In this document: one piece after another, positions 1 to 8,156 of the stretch
Position numbering within the stretch: position 1 is the first letter of the stretch
How the letters are laid out: each line of letters starts with the position of its first letter
From: an uncultured Clostridia bacterium
Lineage (GTDB): Bacteria > Bacillota > Clostridia > Peptostreptococcales > Anaerovoracaceae
Assembly: GCA_938049335.1 (NCBI GenBank)
Contig: CALIYX010000009.1
Location: forward strand, 149,360-213,359
Length of the DNA: 64,000 nucleotides
Reading direction: 5' to 3'
Position numbers and translations under genes: made by a program
Notes under the pieces: generated by a model
Seen by the model: only the letters and a program-made list of their open reading frames with translations
The model's database searches: none
Told to the model about the DNA's origin: nothing

Positions 1-890
1 TTCTCTTTCTGAGTTGACGTAAGTCCACTACTTTTTACTGCAGATACTGCTGCCATATATCTCGTAGAATTTGACATGTCAGTCTCATTGAGAGATTTCA
101 AAGATTTTCCTACAGAACCGTAATCATTTGCGAAATACTGCTCAGTAGCTGTCATTATTCTATCATTTATTTTCCCTTTTATAAAATGTTCATAGCCAAA
201 AAGAAAAATGGAAATAACCATAATTATGCACACTATGGGTAGTAATCTTTTATTTCTTATTATGTCATTTTTTTTAATCACGACAAAATTCTCGTTCTCA
301 TATTCACGTTCATTCTCTATGGCTTCGAGAATTATCTCACGCACTTCGGATGCAGATTTTGCCATAAACACTTTGTATAATATATCGCTTTGTAAAAATA
401 AATCTGCACCACCTCTTAAAAAGTCTTCATACGAATGTTCAATGTCAAGTGTTGTACCTATCAATGCTTTATACTCATCAAGAAAATTATTATCCTTGAT
501 AGAGAATGTTCGATCTATAACATTCGGTCTAAAAGCCGCATCAATAAGAACGTTATTTGGATTTAAAGAAAACGAATATATAGGCGTGAGTTCTTCAAGC
601 TCACCAGCTGCCAAAATAAAACCATATTTATCAATAAGACGCGCATTCCGTACACTGTCAAAAGTCTGAAAGTTTTCTGCGTCATACGTGAATATATAGT
701 AGTCGTCGTCCGATGATATATTGCAATTAACTAGTCTTTTAGTTTTTATTACAAGTTGCTTTATTCCATCATCACCAACGGGATAATTAGTTTTTAAACA
801 CCTTATTTCAATTTTCTTTCTTTTTATCTTTTCATCCGAATTTATTTTTGAAGATTTTGAGACTTTACTTGTCTTTTTTCTATTCTTCAT
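1..890 (-). CDS. essB: Type VII secretion protein EssB/YukC (partial, 3' end beyond left edge)
   Basis: An open frame starts at the ATG at 890 and runs off the window, giving 296 visible codons. The first ~210 residues are a hydrophilic cytosolic region, with a Y-K-A-L-I-G segment near residue 140 typical of the EssB pseudokinase-like domain. One membrane segment follows at about residues 215-233, then the start of an extracytoplasmic part. This matches EssB/YukC, the bitopic core component of Firmicute type VIIb secretion. Its ATG overlaps the esaB/yukD stop by 4 nt, so the two are translationally coupled. The identification rests on topology, motif resemblance and gene order. The C-terminal domain and any downstream essC cannot be seen. 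Confidence 0.82.
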   Translation of the reverse strand, partial: MKNRKKTSKVSKSSKINSDEKIKRKKIEIRCLKTNYPVGDDGIKQLVIKTKRLVNCNISSDDDYYIFTYDAENFQTFDSVRNARLIDKYGFILAAGELEELTPIYSFSLNPNNVLIDAAFRPNVIDRTFSIKDNNFLDEYKALIGTTLDIEHSYEDFLRGGADLFLQSDILYKVFMAKSASEVREIILEAIENEREYENENFVVIKKNDIIRNKRLLPIVCIIMVISIFLFGYEHFIKGKINDRIMTATEQYFANDYGSVGKSLKSLNETDMSNSTRYMAAVSAVKSSGLTSTQKE

Positions 891-1120
891 ACTTCACCTA
901 TCTCCGTAATTTTATCTCCTGAAAAAATACCTTCTTCTTTGAATGTATTAAAAGTGCTTATAACACGCTCCTGTACAGTTGATCGCACAAACGACTTTGT
1001 TTTATATGGCAGATATCCATTTGTATTTAGTTCATTTATAACATCTGCTATAGTTCTATTTTCATCTGCTATCACACTTACTCTAATATCGCCTTGTTCT
1101 AAGGTTATGGTTATTCTCAT
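887..1120 (-). CDS. esaB: Ubiquitin-like type VII secretion protein EsaB/YukD
   Basis: The product is 77 residues and begins M-R-I-T-I-T-L, the beta-strand opening of the ubiquitin-like YukD/EsaB fold. EsaB is a small cytosolic accessory or regulator of type VIIb secretion. I chose the start at 1120 because an aGGAaa ribosome site precedes it. A longer frame from 1147 lacks one and would extend past the usual domain start. The gene overlaps the upstream essA-like gene by 38 nt and the downstream essB by 4 nt, a tightly coupled operon. Its position just before essB is the canonical one. Confidence 0.82.
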   Translation of the reverse strand: MRITITLEQGDIRVSVIADENRTIADVINELNTNGYLPYKTKSFVRSTVQERVISTFNTFKEEGIFSGDKITEIGEV

Positions 1121-1622
1121 ATTTTTTCCTGTTCCATCTGATAACAACTGTTGACATAATACATGTCAAGATTATACATAATGCAATTTTTTTATATTTT
1201 TGGATAAAAAGATTATTTATTTCTTTGTTACTTTCGACTTCTACTCCTGTATCTACCTTATCGAATAAAGAAAACGATTTCAATGTATTGTCGACTTCTT
1301 TGTCATAATTTATTATTCCTTTCCATTCGCCGTTAAACAAGCCTGAAATAATTTGAACTTGCTCTTTTTCCTTGTTACTTTTGATTGTATGCATACTCAC
1401 CATACTATCATTTGTAAATACCGCAAATCCATATTCGGCAAGTACATTTCCTTCCTTTTCGTTTTCTCCACTTATACTTTCTGGATTTATTATTAATTTG
1501 TTATCATTTGCATATATGCATGTAGGCATATATGAAATGAATATTAAAAAAATCAACACGATAAATAAAGCGATTTTGCATATTTTGCTTTTACTCCGTA
1601 ATCTATAAATTACAATCATCAT
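1083..1622 (-). CDS. EssA-like type VII secretion membrane protein
   Basis: The product is about 179 residues. It has an N-terminal signal/membrane segment ending near a Y-A-N-D site, about 95 hydrophilic extracytoplasmic residues, and a C-terminal membrane segment (C-I-I-L-T-C-I-M) followed by a basic tail. It lies between esxA and esaB, where Staphylococcus and Bacillus loci carry essA/yueC, and its topology and size fit EssA. I see no diagnostic sequence motif, so the name rests on synteny and topology. An upstream in-frame ATG at 1652 exists, but the AAAGGA ribosome site favours 1622 or 1619. Confidence 0.6.
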   Translation of the reverse strand: MMIVIYRLRSKSKICKIALFIVLIFLIFISYMPTCIYANDNKLIINPESISGENEKEGNVLAEYGFAVFTNDSMVSMHTIKSNKEKEQVQIISGLFNGEWKGIINYDKEVDNTLKSFSLFDKVDTGVEVESNKEINNLFIQKYKKIALCIILTCIMSTVVIRWNRKKYENNHNLRTRRY

Positions 1623-1678
1623 ATTCCTTTTATAACAAAAATTCTTCGACATCCAAAGACGCCGAAGAATAACTAATC

Positions 1679-1966
1679 TTATTTGAACTGTCCTGCGATA
1701 TTTGAATCTAGCTCCTGTGCAGCAGCTAAAGTTTGCTCTATCTGCCTTGCAATTGTTTCTACGAGTTCCCTTGTCTGATTAAGACCTGGTTTAAGACCAG
1801 CAAACTGCTCTACATATGCATTAGCAGCAGCACCTTCCCAACTATCTGGTAAACTGTTTATTACGTTCTGGATCTCACCTATTAGGTTTTCAAGATTATT
1901 ACCGTAATTTCTTAGGTTTAATGACGCTTGTGATAGTCCTTCAGCGTTAAGTCTGATTTGTGACAT
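1679..1966 (-). CDS. esxA: WXG100 family type VII secretion substrate (EsxA)
   Basis: A 95-residue alpha-helical hairpin protein with the central turn motif W43-E44-G45 and no signal peptide, the hallmarks of WXG100 proteins. These are exported as dimers by type VII machines and are also needed for secretion. A strong GGAGG site five bases before the ATG at 1966 fixes the start; an in-frame ATG four codons upstream overlaps that site. It lies 20 nt after the esaA-like gene and leads the core essA-esaB-essB genes. Confidence 0.93.
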   Translation of the reverse strand: MSQIRLNAEGLSQASLNLRNYGNNLENLIGEIQNVINSLPDSWEGAAANAYVEQFAGLKPGLNQTRELVETIARQIEQTLAAAQELDSNIAGQFK

Positions 1967-1986
1967 ATTCCCCTCCATAAACTTAG

Positions 1987-3603
1987 TTAATTAACTGTAT
2001 TTTTTTCAACCAGCTTCACGGGCTGGATTAAAAACTTCATTACATCACTGCTGACTCTTCCGTTTACCTTTGCATTTGATAGCATCCCCTCAAATGCACT
2101 CAGCCTTGATCTTGTATCTTTACTATTTGTCTCAACAGTATTTATAAAAGCAGTAACAGATTCACCAAGTGTATCGTGGTCTTTCAAATTAGTTTCGTTC
2201 AGAATTTTAACAGTATCAGATACGAACTTACTATTCAAAGAATATGCCTCATCGAGTTTTGTTCGGTTTTCTTCTTGTATTTTATTAAATCTGCTTGATG
2301 TATCTTGTGCATCTTTAATGAATGCGTTTCTCACATTATCAATTTTGCTCTTATATGTGTTTGACCCCACCGACTCATCCATAGCTGATTTAATAAATTC
2401 ATTAGGTGCTAATCGTGAGGATTGTAGTCTAAGTTTTTCTTGATATCCCGCAACAGCATCTTGGATTGAATTCTCAATTGATTTTATATCCTCTTTAGTA
2501 GGTAGAACCTCATCAAATGATATTGTAGGTGATTTCCCTTTGATTTTTTCACTAATTGCATTTAAAGCTTCTTTTTTGACTTTAAGATCATTCTTAGCAT
2601 TGTCTATATTATGCAACTGTATATCTGTTGGATTCTGACTAATTAAATACTCATCCACCATTTCTTGATATTTTGTAACGGATGCTTCATAATCATCTAC
2701 ACTCTTTTGATATACCGATAAATCATTTAGATATATATCATATCTAGTATTGAAATCAGCTATAGAATCAGCATATTTGGTAATCAGTCTTAACATTTCT
2801 TTGACCTTGGATACGCTATCATCTACTGCCTTAATATCAATATCTATATTAATTTCATCGCTTATACTTTTATGTGCGGATGCATATGCCGTCTTAAATA
2901 AGTCATCAATTTCGTCTGCATAATTATTCCCACTATTTTGGTATGCATCCGTGTTTTGCTCTTTAAATTCCGGCATTTCCATTGGAATTGTTGGTTCCTT
3001 AAACTCAACTCTATAATTTCCTTCTGCAACTTTTCTTGCTGCAGCTAGGTTATTCCCATCATTATTGAAAACTTCTTTTATATTGTACTGACCAAGTTCA
3101 ACCTCATCCATTAAGGCATTAATATATGCATATGAGAGTTTATTATTGAATGAATTATACACATCATAGATTTGGAAATATATATCATCAAATTTCTCTT
3201 TTTTACTAATACTATACTCAAGATTTATTGTCTGAGGATTTTTATAGTTAATGCTCAGTATACTTGAAGACAGATTTCCAGGAAAGACTATAATACCAGC
3301 ATAGGTTCCATTTTTAAGGCCTTCTTCTGCGTCTATACTTGAAACTAGCTTAAAAGTTTTTTCGTCGAGAGTTTTAACAAATTCCTCAGAATAGTTTATT
3401 ATTTTACCTGAATATTCCACTCCAACATCTTGATTAACAATTGCTATTGTTTGTTTTCTTGATGATGAATCTTCTACATTAGATTTTTTTGTAACTTTAT
3501 TATTAGAACAACCTGCAAAAGCTACTACAAAAACTATTATCATTGTTAATAATATGACTAAAACTTTCTTATTTATCGTATTATCCTGAAGCATATTATC
3601 CAT
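1987..3603 (-). CDS. EsaA/YueB-like ectodomain protein lacking the C-terminal membrane domain
   Basis: The product is 538 residues. A hydrophobic N-terminal segment ends in a lipobox-like A-F-A-G-C. It is followed by a beta-rich region typical of the EsaA/Pip/YhgE family (I-A-I-V-N-Q-D, then G-T-Y-A-G-I-I-V-F-P near residue 100) and a long coiled-coil-rich stalk. Full-length EsaA and YueB are about 1000 residues and end in a polytopic membrane domain. Here the protein stops at F-L-I-Q-P-V, about where that domain would begin, and esxA follows after 20 nt, so nothing has been frameshifted away. EsaA forms the extracellular part of the type VIIb machine and YueB is also a phage receptor. This version would be anchored by a lipid or a single helix. 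Confidence 0.68.
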   Translation of the reverse strand: MDNMLQDNTINKKVLVILLTMIIVFVVAFAGCSNNKVTKKSNVEDSSSRKQTIAIVNQDVGVEYSGKIINYSEEFVKTLDEKTFKLVSSIDAEEGLKNGTYAGIIVFPGNLSSSILSINYKNPQTINLEYSISKKEKFDDIYFQIYDVYNSFNNKLSYAYINALMDEVELGQYNIKEVFNNDGNNLAAARKVAEGNYRVEFKEPTIPMEMPEFKEQNTDAYQNSGNNYADEIDDLFKTAYASAHKSISDEINIDIDIKAVDDSVSKVKEMLRLITKYADSIADFNTRYDIYLNDLSVYQKSVDDYEASVTKYQEMVDEYLISQNPTDIQLHNIDNAKNDLKVKKEALNAISEKIKGKSPTISFDEVLPTKEDIKSIENSIQDAVAGYQEKLRLQSSRLAPNEFIKSAMDESVGSNTYKSKIDNVRNAFIKDAQDTSSRFNKIQEENRTKLDEAYSLNSKFVSDTVKILNETNLKDHDTLGESVTAFINTVETNSKDTRSRLSAFEGMLSNAKVNGRVSSDVMKFLIQPVKLVEKNTVN

Positions 3604-3609
3604 TTATGC

Positions 3610-3628
3610 TGGCATATATTATATGCCA
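3610..3628 (-). promoter_or_regulatory. Perfect inverted repeat between ribosome site and esaA start
   Basis: A 9-bp perfect inverted repeat with a 1-base centre lies in the leader of the T7SS operon. The only good Shine-Dalgarno sequence (GGAG at 3633-3636) is 29 nt from the ATG, too far for normal use. Folding the repeat would bring it to about 10 nt. It could instead be a protein operator. Seen directly; the role is inferred. Confidence 0.5.
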
Positions 3629-3692
3629 ATTTCTCCTTATATTGTTTATAAATCTTGTTTTAAATATAGAATTAATATCTATTTTCACAACA

Positions 3693-3721
3693 ATTATCAT
3701 ATACATTAAAATATCTGTCAA
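3693..3721 (-). promoter_or_regulatory. SigA-type promoter of the type VII operon
   Basis: TTGACA (3716-3721), a 17-nt spacer, then GATAAT (3693-3698), reading leftwards. This predicts a leader of about 80 nt before the esaA-like gene. Confidence 0.7.
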
Positions 3722-3801
3722 GATTTATTTATATGGGAATAAACATTTTTCTCCAAATAGCTTTAAACCAGTTGATAAACCCCTTTTATTCACCCTACAT
3801 T

Positions 3802-3840
3802 AAAACACCGAGTCAAAGTTACTAAACTCTGCTCGGTGGT
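3802..3840 (-). terminator. Rho-independent terminator after rluB
   Basis: CACCGAG/CTCGGTG stem (3806-3812 with 3832-3838) followed on the minus strand by a T run, just after the rluB stop. It separates the housekeeping block from the type VII operon. Confidence 0.72.
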
Positions 3841-3844
3841 TTGA

Positions 3845-4546
3845 TTATCCTTGTAATTTATCTATCTCTTCTCTTGTCAGCTTACGGTAGTGGCCTAGTG
3901 AAAGCCTTCCGATTTTGATGTCTCCTATAGCTATGCGCTGAAGCTCCTGAACCTGGTTTCCGACAGCTGCAAACATCTTTCTGACCTGTCTATTCTTACC
4001 CTCGTGAATAGTAATATCCACGATAGTCGACTTAGGCAAATCTTTTACTATCTCAACTGAATCGGCTTTGACCTTATATCCTCCGATATCCACTCCGTTT
4101 ATCAGACGGTGGCACTTTTGCTTTGATAGATATCCTGCAACATGTGCTCTATAGGTCTTGGGCAGCTCGTGCTTTGGATGCGCAAGCTTATAGGCAAATT
4201 CACCGTCGTTTGTGAGAATTATCATGCCCGAAGTGTTGTAGTCAAGCCTTCCCACAGGAAAGAGCCTCTCCTCAAAATCCGTCACCAGCTCCATGACCGT
4301 AGCTCGTCCGAGCTCATCGCTCACAGTCGTAACGTATCCGACAGGCTTGTTCAGAAGAATATATACTTTTTTTTGCTCTGTATCGATGGTTCTGCCGTTT
4401 ACCGTGACCTTATCACCCTCGCAGACCTCGTAGCCTGGGCTAGTCAAAACAGCCCCGTTGACCTTGACATTTCCGTTAGTAATAAGCTCATCAGCCTTAC
4501 GCCTACTGCAGATTCCTGCAGATGCTATATACTTATTTATTCTCAT
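3845..4546 (-). CDS. rluB: Pseudouridine synthase, RluB/RsuA family
   Basis: A 233-residue protein with an N-terminal S4 RNA-binding domain (M-R-I-N-K-Y-I-A-S-A-G, then S-R-R-K-A-D-E-L-I) and an RsuA/RluB catalytic domain. It has the motif G-R-L-D-Y-N-T-S-G, whose Asp is the catalytic residue, and a C-terminal G-K-N-R-Q-V-R-K-M. The family isomerises uridine in 23S rRNA (RluB) or 16S rRNA (RsuA). The start at 4546 has an AAAGAGGGAGAG ribosome site; the upstream in-frame extension overlaps the maturase gene end and looks non-coding. It lies 50 nt after scfB. Confidence 0.88.
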   Translation of the reverse strand: MRINKYIASAGICSRRKADELITNGNVKVNGAVLTSPGYEVCEGDKVTVNGRTIDTEQKKVYILLNKPVGYVTTVSDELGRATVMELVTDFEERLFPVGRLDYNTSGMIILTNDGEFAYKLAHPKHELPKTYRAHVAGYLSKQKCHRLINGVDIGGYKVKADSVEIVKDLPKSTIVDITIHEGKNRQVRKMFAAVGNQVQELQRIAIGDIKIGRLSLGHYRKLTREEIDKLQG

Positions 4547-4596
4547 CTCTCTCCCTCTTTGTAAAGGTTTGATCAAAACCTGCTCGCTAGGTCTTG

Positions 4597-5970
4597 CTAA
4601 AGATCGCTGATGGCGATTTCCTTCATTATCGCGCATTCCATACGCTTCTTGAAGAGCTCGCAGCCGAACTCGTAAACACCTCTGATATCGCCGGAAGACT
4701 TAAAGCCATTAGCTGCACAGCCACCGCTACAATATAGCTTAGCCCAGCAATCACGGCAGTCCTCTCTAGCGTAGACATTGCACATTTTGAACTCATCCTT
4801 GATATCGTCTCTTTTGATTCCATCAAAGATATTGCCCATCAAATATTCAGGCTCACCAACAAACTGGTGACATGGATAGAGGTCTCCCTGAGGCGTCACC
4901 GCAAAGTACTCTGTACCCGATCCGCAGCCCGAAATCCTCTTATATATGCAAGGTCCATGGTTCAAATCTATCATATAGTGATAGAAGGTGAAATCCTTGC
5001 CCTGCTTGTGCATCTCAATCATTTCCTTAGCAAGCTTTTCATACTGTTCAAAAATCACAGGAAGGTCTTCATTACTAAGCGCAAACTCGCTATCAGGCTC
5101 ACAGACGACAGGCTCAAGTGACAGCTCATCAAAGCCTAGATATAGCATCTGCTTGATATCCTCGGTAAAGTCCGTATTGTACTTGGTATAGGTTCCGCGA
5201 ATGTAGTAGCCCTTGCCACCGCGTGACTCAACGAGCTTCTGAAACTTAGGCACTATGACATCATAGCTACCCTTGCCGTCTGCAGTCGTTCTCTCACGGT
5301 CATGGACTTCCTTACGTCCATCTAGGCTCAAAACAACATTATGACATTCCTTATTGGCAAACTCAATAACCTCATCGTTTATGCCCATGCCATTAGTCGT
5401 AAGCGTAAATCTAAAGTTCTTACCGTGTTCCTTCTCAATCGACCTTGCGTAAGCAACCGTGTCCTTAACTACATCAAAGTTAAGAAGCGGCTCCCCGCCA
5501 AAGAAATCGACCTCGAGATTGCGTCTTGAACCTGAGTTTTCTATCAAAAAGTCAATGGCCCTACGAGCAATTTCCTTGCTCATGAGAGCGCTCTTTCCCT
5601 TAAATCTTCCCTGTCCTGCAAAGCAGTATGAACATGTCAAATCACATGTATGCGCAACATGAAGACATAGTGCCTTGATGTCTGTATGTCTGTTTTTTAG
5701 AACGCTTGCCTTAGGCTCGTAGATGTCCTCGGTAAACAGCTTAACCGCTTTCTTTAGTGAAACAACATCTTCATAGGTCTCGATTACCTCAGCCTCTGTC
5801 ACATCCTCAAGATGCCCGTAGTTCTTCATGATGTATTCTACGATCTCGCCCTTAGTCTTCTCACAAAAAAGACGGATGATGTCATAAGCAACATCATCCA
5901 CCACATGTACTGCTCCGCTATAAACGTCGATTACAATGTTGTAACCATTTAGCTTATACTGATGTACCAT
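4597..5970 (-). CDS. scfB: SCIFF peptide maturase, radical SAM/SPASM enzyme
   Basis: The product is 457 residues. The radical SAM cluster motif C109-x3-C113-x2-C116 (C-D-L-T-C-S-Y-C) is followed by an F-F-G-G-E-P-L-L-N-F motif. A C-terminal SPASM-type region carries the cysteine sets C-G-S-G, Y-P-C-H-Q-F, C-R-D-C and Y-C-S-G-G-C for auxiliary Fe-S clusters. The N-terminal ~90 residues are the usual precursor-recognition region. The family forms Cys-to-Thr thioether bonds in the six-cysteine SCIFF precursor, which lies 1 nt upstream. The two genes form one transcript, with the ribosome site for this gene inside the end of scfA. Almost universal in Clostridia; the biological role of the product is not established. 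Confidence 0.95.
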   Translation of the reverse strand: MVHQYKLNGYNIVIDVYSGAVHVVDDVAYDIIRLFCEKTKGEIVEYIMKNYGHLEDVTEAEVIETYEDVVSLKKAVKLFTEDIYEPKASVLKNRHTDIKALCLHVAHTCDLTCSYCFAGQGRFKGKSALMSKEIARRAIDFLIENSGSRRNLEVDFFGGEPLLNFDVVKDTVAYARSIEKEHGKNFRFTLTTNGMGINDEVIEFANKECHNVVLSLDGRKEVHDRERTTADGKGSYDVIVPKFQKLVESRGGKGYYIRGTYTKYNTDFTEDIKQMLYLGFDELSLEPVVCEPDSEFALSNEDLPVIFEQYEKLAKEMIEMHKQGKDFTFYHYMIDLNHGPCIYKRISGCGSGTEYFAVTPQGDLYPCHQFVGEPEYLMGNIFDGIKRDDIKDEFKMCNVYAREDCRDCWAKLYCSGGCAANGFKSSGDIRGVYEFGCELFKKRMECAIMKEIAISDL

Positions 5971-5971
5971 A

Positions 5972-6115
5972 CTAGTTCTTCTTCTCGCACTCCTGGTTAG
6001 CTACACCACATGAAGTCTTGCAAGCTGACTGGCATGATGTCTGGCACTCACCACAGCCGCCGTCCTTTAGGCTGTCCTTAAGATCTCTTGTCTCTATAGT
6101 CTTGATTCTCTTCAT
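5972..6115 (-). CDS. scfA: Six-cysteine ranthipeptide precursor SCIFF
   Basis: A 47-residue peptide opening M-K-R-I-K-T-I-E-T, with cysteines at positions 21, 24, 28, 32, 36 and 43 and interspersed Thr/Ser. This is the signature of the SCIFF precursor. The N-terminal 20 residues would be the leader and the rest the cross-linked core. Its ATG at 6115 has an AGAGG ribosome site, and the stop is 1 nt before the maturase ATG. The maturase installs thioether cross-links. No protease or exporter gene follows, which is usual for this family. Confidence 0.95.
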   Translation of the reverse strand: MKRIKTIETRDLKDSLKDGGCGECQTSCQSACKTSCGVANQECEKKN

Positions 6116-6192
6116 TATCGTACCTCTTTCGTAAAAAATCTGAATAAGTTCGCGTGTAAATCACCCATCAAAAGGTAAAATTACACACTGAT

Positions 6193-6221
6193 ATATTATC
6201 TTTTTGGGTCCAACTTGTCAA
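6193..6221 (-). promoter_or_regulatory. Promoter of scfA-scfB
   Basis: TTGACA (6216-6221), 17-nt spacer, TAATAT (6193-6198), reading leftwards, with a leader of about 70 nt. The leader holds a weak GTGTAA/TTACAC inverted repeat. Confidence 0.6.
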
Positions 6222-6258
6222 GCTACATAAAGCTCTAGGTCCCATCTGAAACGTATTT

Positions 6259-7902
6259 CTACTTTGTTGGCTTGTAGCTGCTCTTTAGCCCTACAATCTT
6301 ATTGAATACCTTCTCATCTTCTGTGTTTAGCTTGCTATCTGCGATGTAGTATCCATGTCTAAAGAACTGGAAGCGTTCTCCCGCCTTTGCATCTGCAAGC
6401 GCTGGCTCTGCGTAGGCAATCTTCTCTACCTTAGATGCTTCATTAGGAACTAGATTTCCGTTCTCATCTTCTATCAAAAGTTGATCGTACTCTCTAATCT
6501 TAATCTGAACAGCAGTCTTAGCATCAACGAAGTGGATTGTACCTTTAACCTTACGCTCTGTGAAGTCAAGTCCGCTTCTTGTTGCAGGATCATAGGTACA
6601 GTGAAGCTCTTTGATGCTTCCATCTTCGTTTTTGATGACTTCCTCGCACTTGATGAAGTATGCGCCCTTGAATCTTACCTCGTTACCCGGAAAGAGTCTG
6701 AAATACTTCTTTGCAGGAACCTCCATGAAGTCCTCTCCATCGACGTAGAGTTCATTTGAGAATGGAATCTCTCTCACGCCCATCTCTGGAACATTCTTAT
6801 TGTTCTCTATCTCAACCATCTCTGTCTTGTCCTCAGGATAGTTTGTGATTACAACTTTGATAGGATTCTCAACTACGTTTCTGCTCTCAACCTTGTCCTG
6901 AAGGTCTTCTCTGACGCAGTGCTCAAGAAGTGATGATTCAACCGTGCTGTTAGCCTTTGCCACGCCTATTCTCTCACAGAAGTCTCTGATTGCCTCAGGT
7001 GTATAGCCTCTTCTTCTCAGGCCTGCAATGGTAGGCATGCGCGGATCATCCCAGCCCTCAACAACGCCGTCATCAACTAGTCCCTTTAGAAGTCTCTTGC
7101 TCATAACCGTTCCTGTTAGATTAAGTCTTGCAAACTCAATCTGGCGAGGTGGATTTTCCCAAAAGCCAACTTCATCCAAAACCCAGTTGTATAGCGGTCT
7201 GTGGTCCTCAAACTCTAGCGAGCAAAGCGAATGTGTGATTCCTTCAATCGCATCCTCTATAGGGTGAGCAAAGTCGTACATCGGATAGATGCACCATTCG
7301 TCTCCAGTGTTGTGGTGTGTGGCATGCGCAATCCTGTAAATTACAGGGTCTCTCATGTTTATATTAGGAGATGACATATCAATCTTTGCTCTTAGGACCT
7401 TTTCGCCATCGGCGAACTTGCCAGCTCTCATATCCTCGAACAAAGCGAGATTCTCCTCTACACTTCTGTTTCTAAATGGGCTTTCCTTACCAGGCTCCTT
7501 AAGTGTTCCTCTGTACTCTTTAATCTGCTCTGCAGTAAGGTCATCTACAAAGGCCTTTCCTTTTTTGATTAAGGCAACAGCAGCATCGTACATTGTCTCA
7601 AAATATGAAGACGCCCATAGCTGTTTCTCCCACTTAAAACCAAGCCACTTGATGTCCTCTTCGATTGCATCAACATACTCTACATCCTCCTTGACAGGGT
7701 TTGTATCGTCATATCTGAGATTGCACTTTCCATTGTACTTTAGCGCAGTTGTGAAGTTGACGCAAATTGCCTTAGCATGTCCGATGTGTAGATAGCCATT
7801 TGGCTCAGGCGGAAAACGAGTATATACCTCTTTGTATACTCCATCCTCCAAGTCCTTGTCTATGAAATTATGTATAAAGTTATTTGAAATAGGTTCGCTC
7901 AT
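6259..7902 (-). CDS. glnS: Glutaminyl-tRNA synthetase
   Basis: A 547-residue class I synthetase, full length for GlnRS. The ATP-binding HIGH motif is at residues 39-42 (Y-L-H-I-G-H-A-K-A), preceded by P-P-E-P-N-G, and the KMSKS-equivalent V-M-S-K-R is near residue 269. The C-terminal half has the beta-barrel anticodon-binding domains of GlnRS. It charges tRNA-Gln directly, whereas many Firmicutes use GluRS plus GatCAB. The start has a TAGGAGG ribosome site. It is a single-gene unit, divergent from the toxin-like locus on its promoter side. Confidence 0.96.
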   Translation of the reverse strand: MSEPISNNFIHNFIDKDLEDGVYKEVYTRFPPEPNGYLHIGHAKAICVNFTTALKYNGKCNLRYDDTNPVKEDVEYVDAIEEDIKWLGFKWEKQLWASSYFETMYDAAVALIKKGKAFVDDLTAEQIKEYRGTLKEPGKESPFRNRSVEENLALFEDMRAGKFADGEKVLRAKIDMSSPNINMRDPVIYRIAHATHHNTGDEWCIYPMYDFAHPIEDAIEGITHSLCSLEFEDHRPLYNWVLDEVGFWENPPRQIEFARLNLTGTVMSKRLLKGLVDDGVVEGWDDPRMPTIAGLRRRGYTPEAIRDFCERIGVAKANSTVESSLLEHCVREDLQDKVESRNVVENPIKVVITNYPEDKTEMVEIENNKNVPEMGVREIPFSNELYVDGEDFMEVPAKKYFRLFPGNEVRFKGAYFIKCEEVIKNEDGSIKELHCTYDPATRSGLDFTERKVKGTIHFVDAKTAVQIKIREYDQLLIEDENGNLVPNEASKVEKIAYAEPALADAKAGERFQFFRHGYYIADSKLNTEDEKVFNKIVGLKSSYKPTK

Positions 7903-7933
7903 CTTTGCCTCCTACCGTTTATTAGCACCTTGT

Positions 7934-7962
7934 AGTATATCATAAAATCTACTTATTTTAAA
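7934..7962 (-). promoter_or_regulatory. glnS promoter (extended -10)
   Basis: TTTAAA (7957-7962), 17-nt spacer, TGA-TATACT (hexamer 7934-7939), reading leftwards towards glnS. It stands back to back with the rightward promoter near 8001. Confidence 0.55.
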
Positions 7963-7997
7963 CAAGTATGGGAAATTAAATCCCCTAACTAGACTTA

Positions 7998-8006
7998 TGC
8001 TATACT
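7998..8006 (+). promoter_or_regulatory. Extended -10 promoter of the toxin-like mRNA
   Basis: TGC-TATACT at 7998-8006 is an extended -10 element. No convincing -35 is seen at the right spacing. Transcription would start near 8013, giving a leader of about 41 nt before the GTG start. Confidence 0.55.
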
Positions 8007-8045
8007 ACTTCTGTTGTCATTCTCCAAACCGGCAACGGAAAGGAG

Positions 8046-8073
8046 GTGCAAAAGTGCTTAAGCTATTGGCTTT
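8046..8073 (+). repeat. Direct repeat DRa over the toxin translation start
   Basis: GTGCAAAAGTGC (8046-8057), 8 nt, then TTGGCTTT (8066-8073). It covers the tail of the ribosome site, the GTG start codon and the first codons. The same two blocks recur at 8191-8216. Confidence 0.85.
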
Positions 8074-8149
8074 CATATCGGCTATTATGGCAGAAGTAAT
8101 CGCACATTACATCTGCAAGTGGTTAGATAGTCTAAGTGATGACAATTAG
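8054..8149 (+). CDS. Putative Fst/Ldr-like type I toxin, 31-residue membrane peptide
   Basis: A GTG start with a strong AAAGGAGGTGC ribosome site opens a 31-codon frame. It encodes a hydrophobic helix of about 20 residues (L-L-A-F-I-S-A-I-M-A-E-V-I-A-H-Y-I) followed by C-K-W-L-D and an acidic S-D-D-N tail. Size, single helix and charged tail fit Fst-type toxins, which damage the membrane when overproduced. The assignment rests mainly on the surrounding RNA layout: a convergent antisense RNA, a shared terminator, and direct repeats covering the start codon. Pairwise similarity to known Fst is low; the conserved Pro and Gly of Fst are not evident. Without that context it would be called only a small membrane peptide. 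Confidence 0.72.
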   Translation: MLKLLAFISAIMAEVIAHYICKWLDSLSDDN

Positions 8150-8156
8150 CCCAATG

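Noticed and set aside
1966..1990. Frameshift or truncation scar at the end of the esaA-like gene
   Set aside because: The stop is followed within 20 nt by a well-formed ribosome site and esxA, leaving no room for remnants of a membrane domain.
1..3700. T7SS genes as part of a prophage or mobile element
   Set aside because: No integrase, transposase, phage structural genes, repeats or attachment-like sites were seen around them.
4547..4636. Extended rluB start that would overlap scfB
   Set aside because: The S4 domain begins at 4546 behind a good ribosome site; the extension is low-complexity and overlaps the maturase gene.
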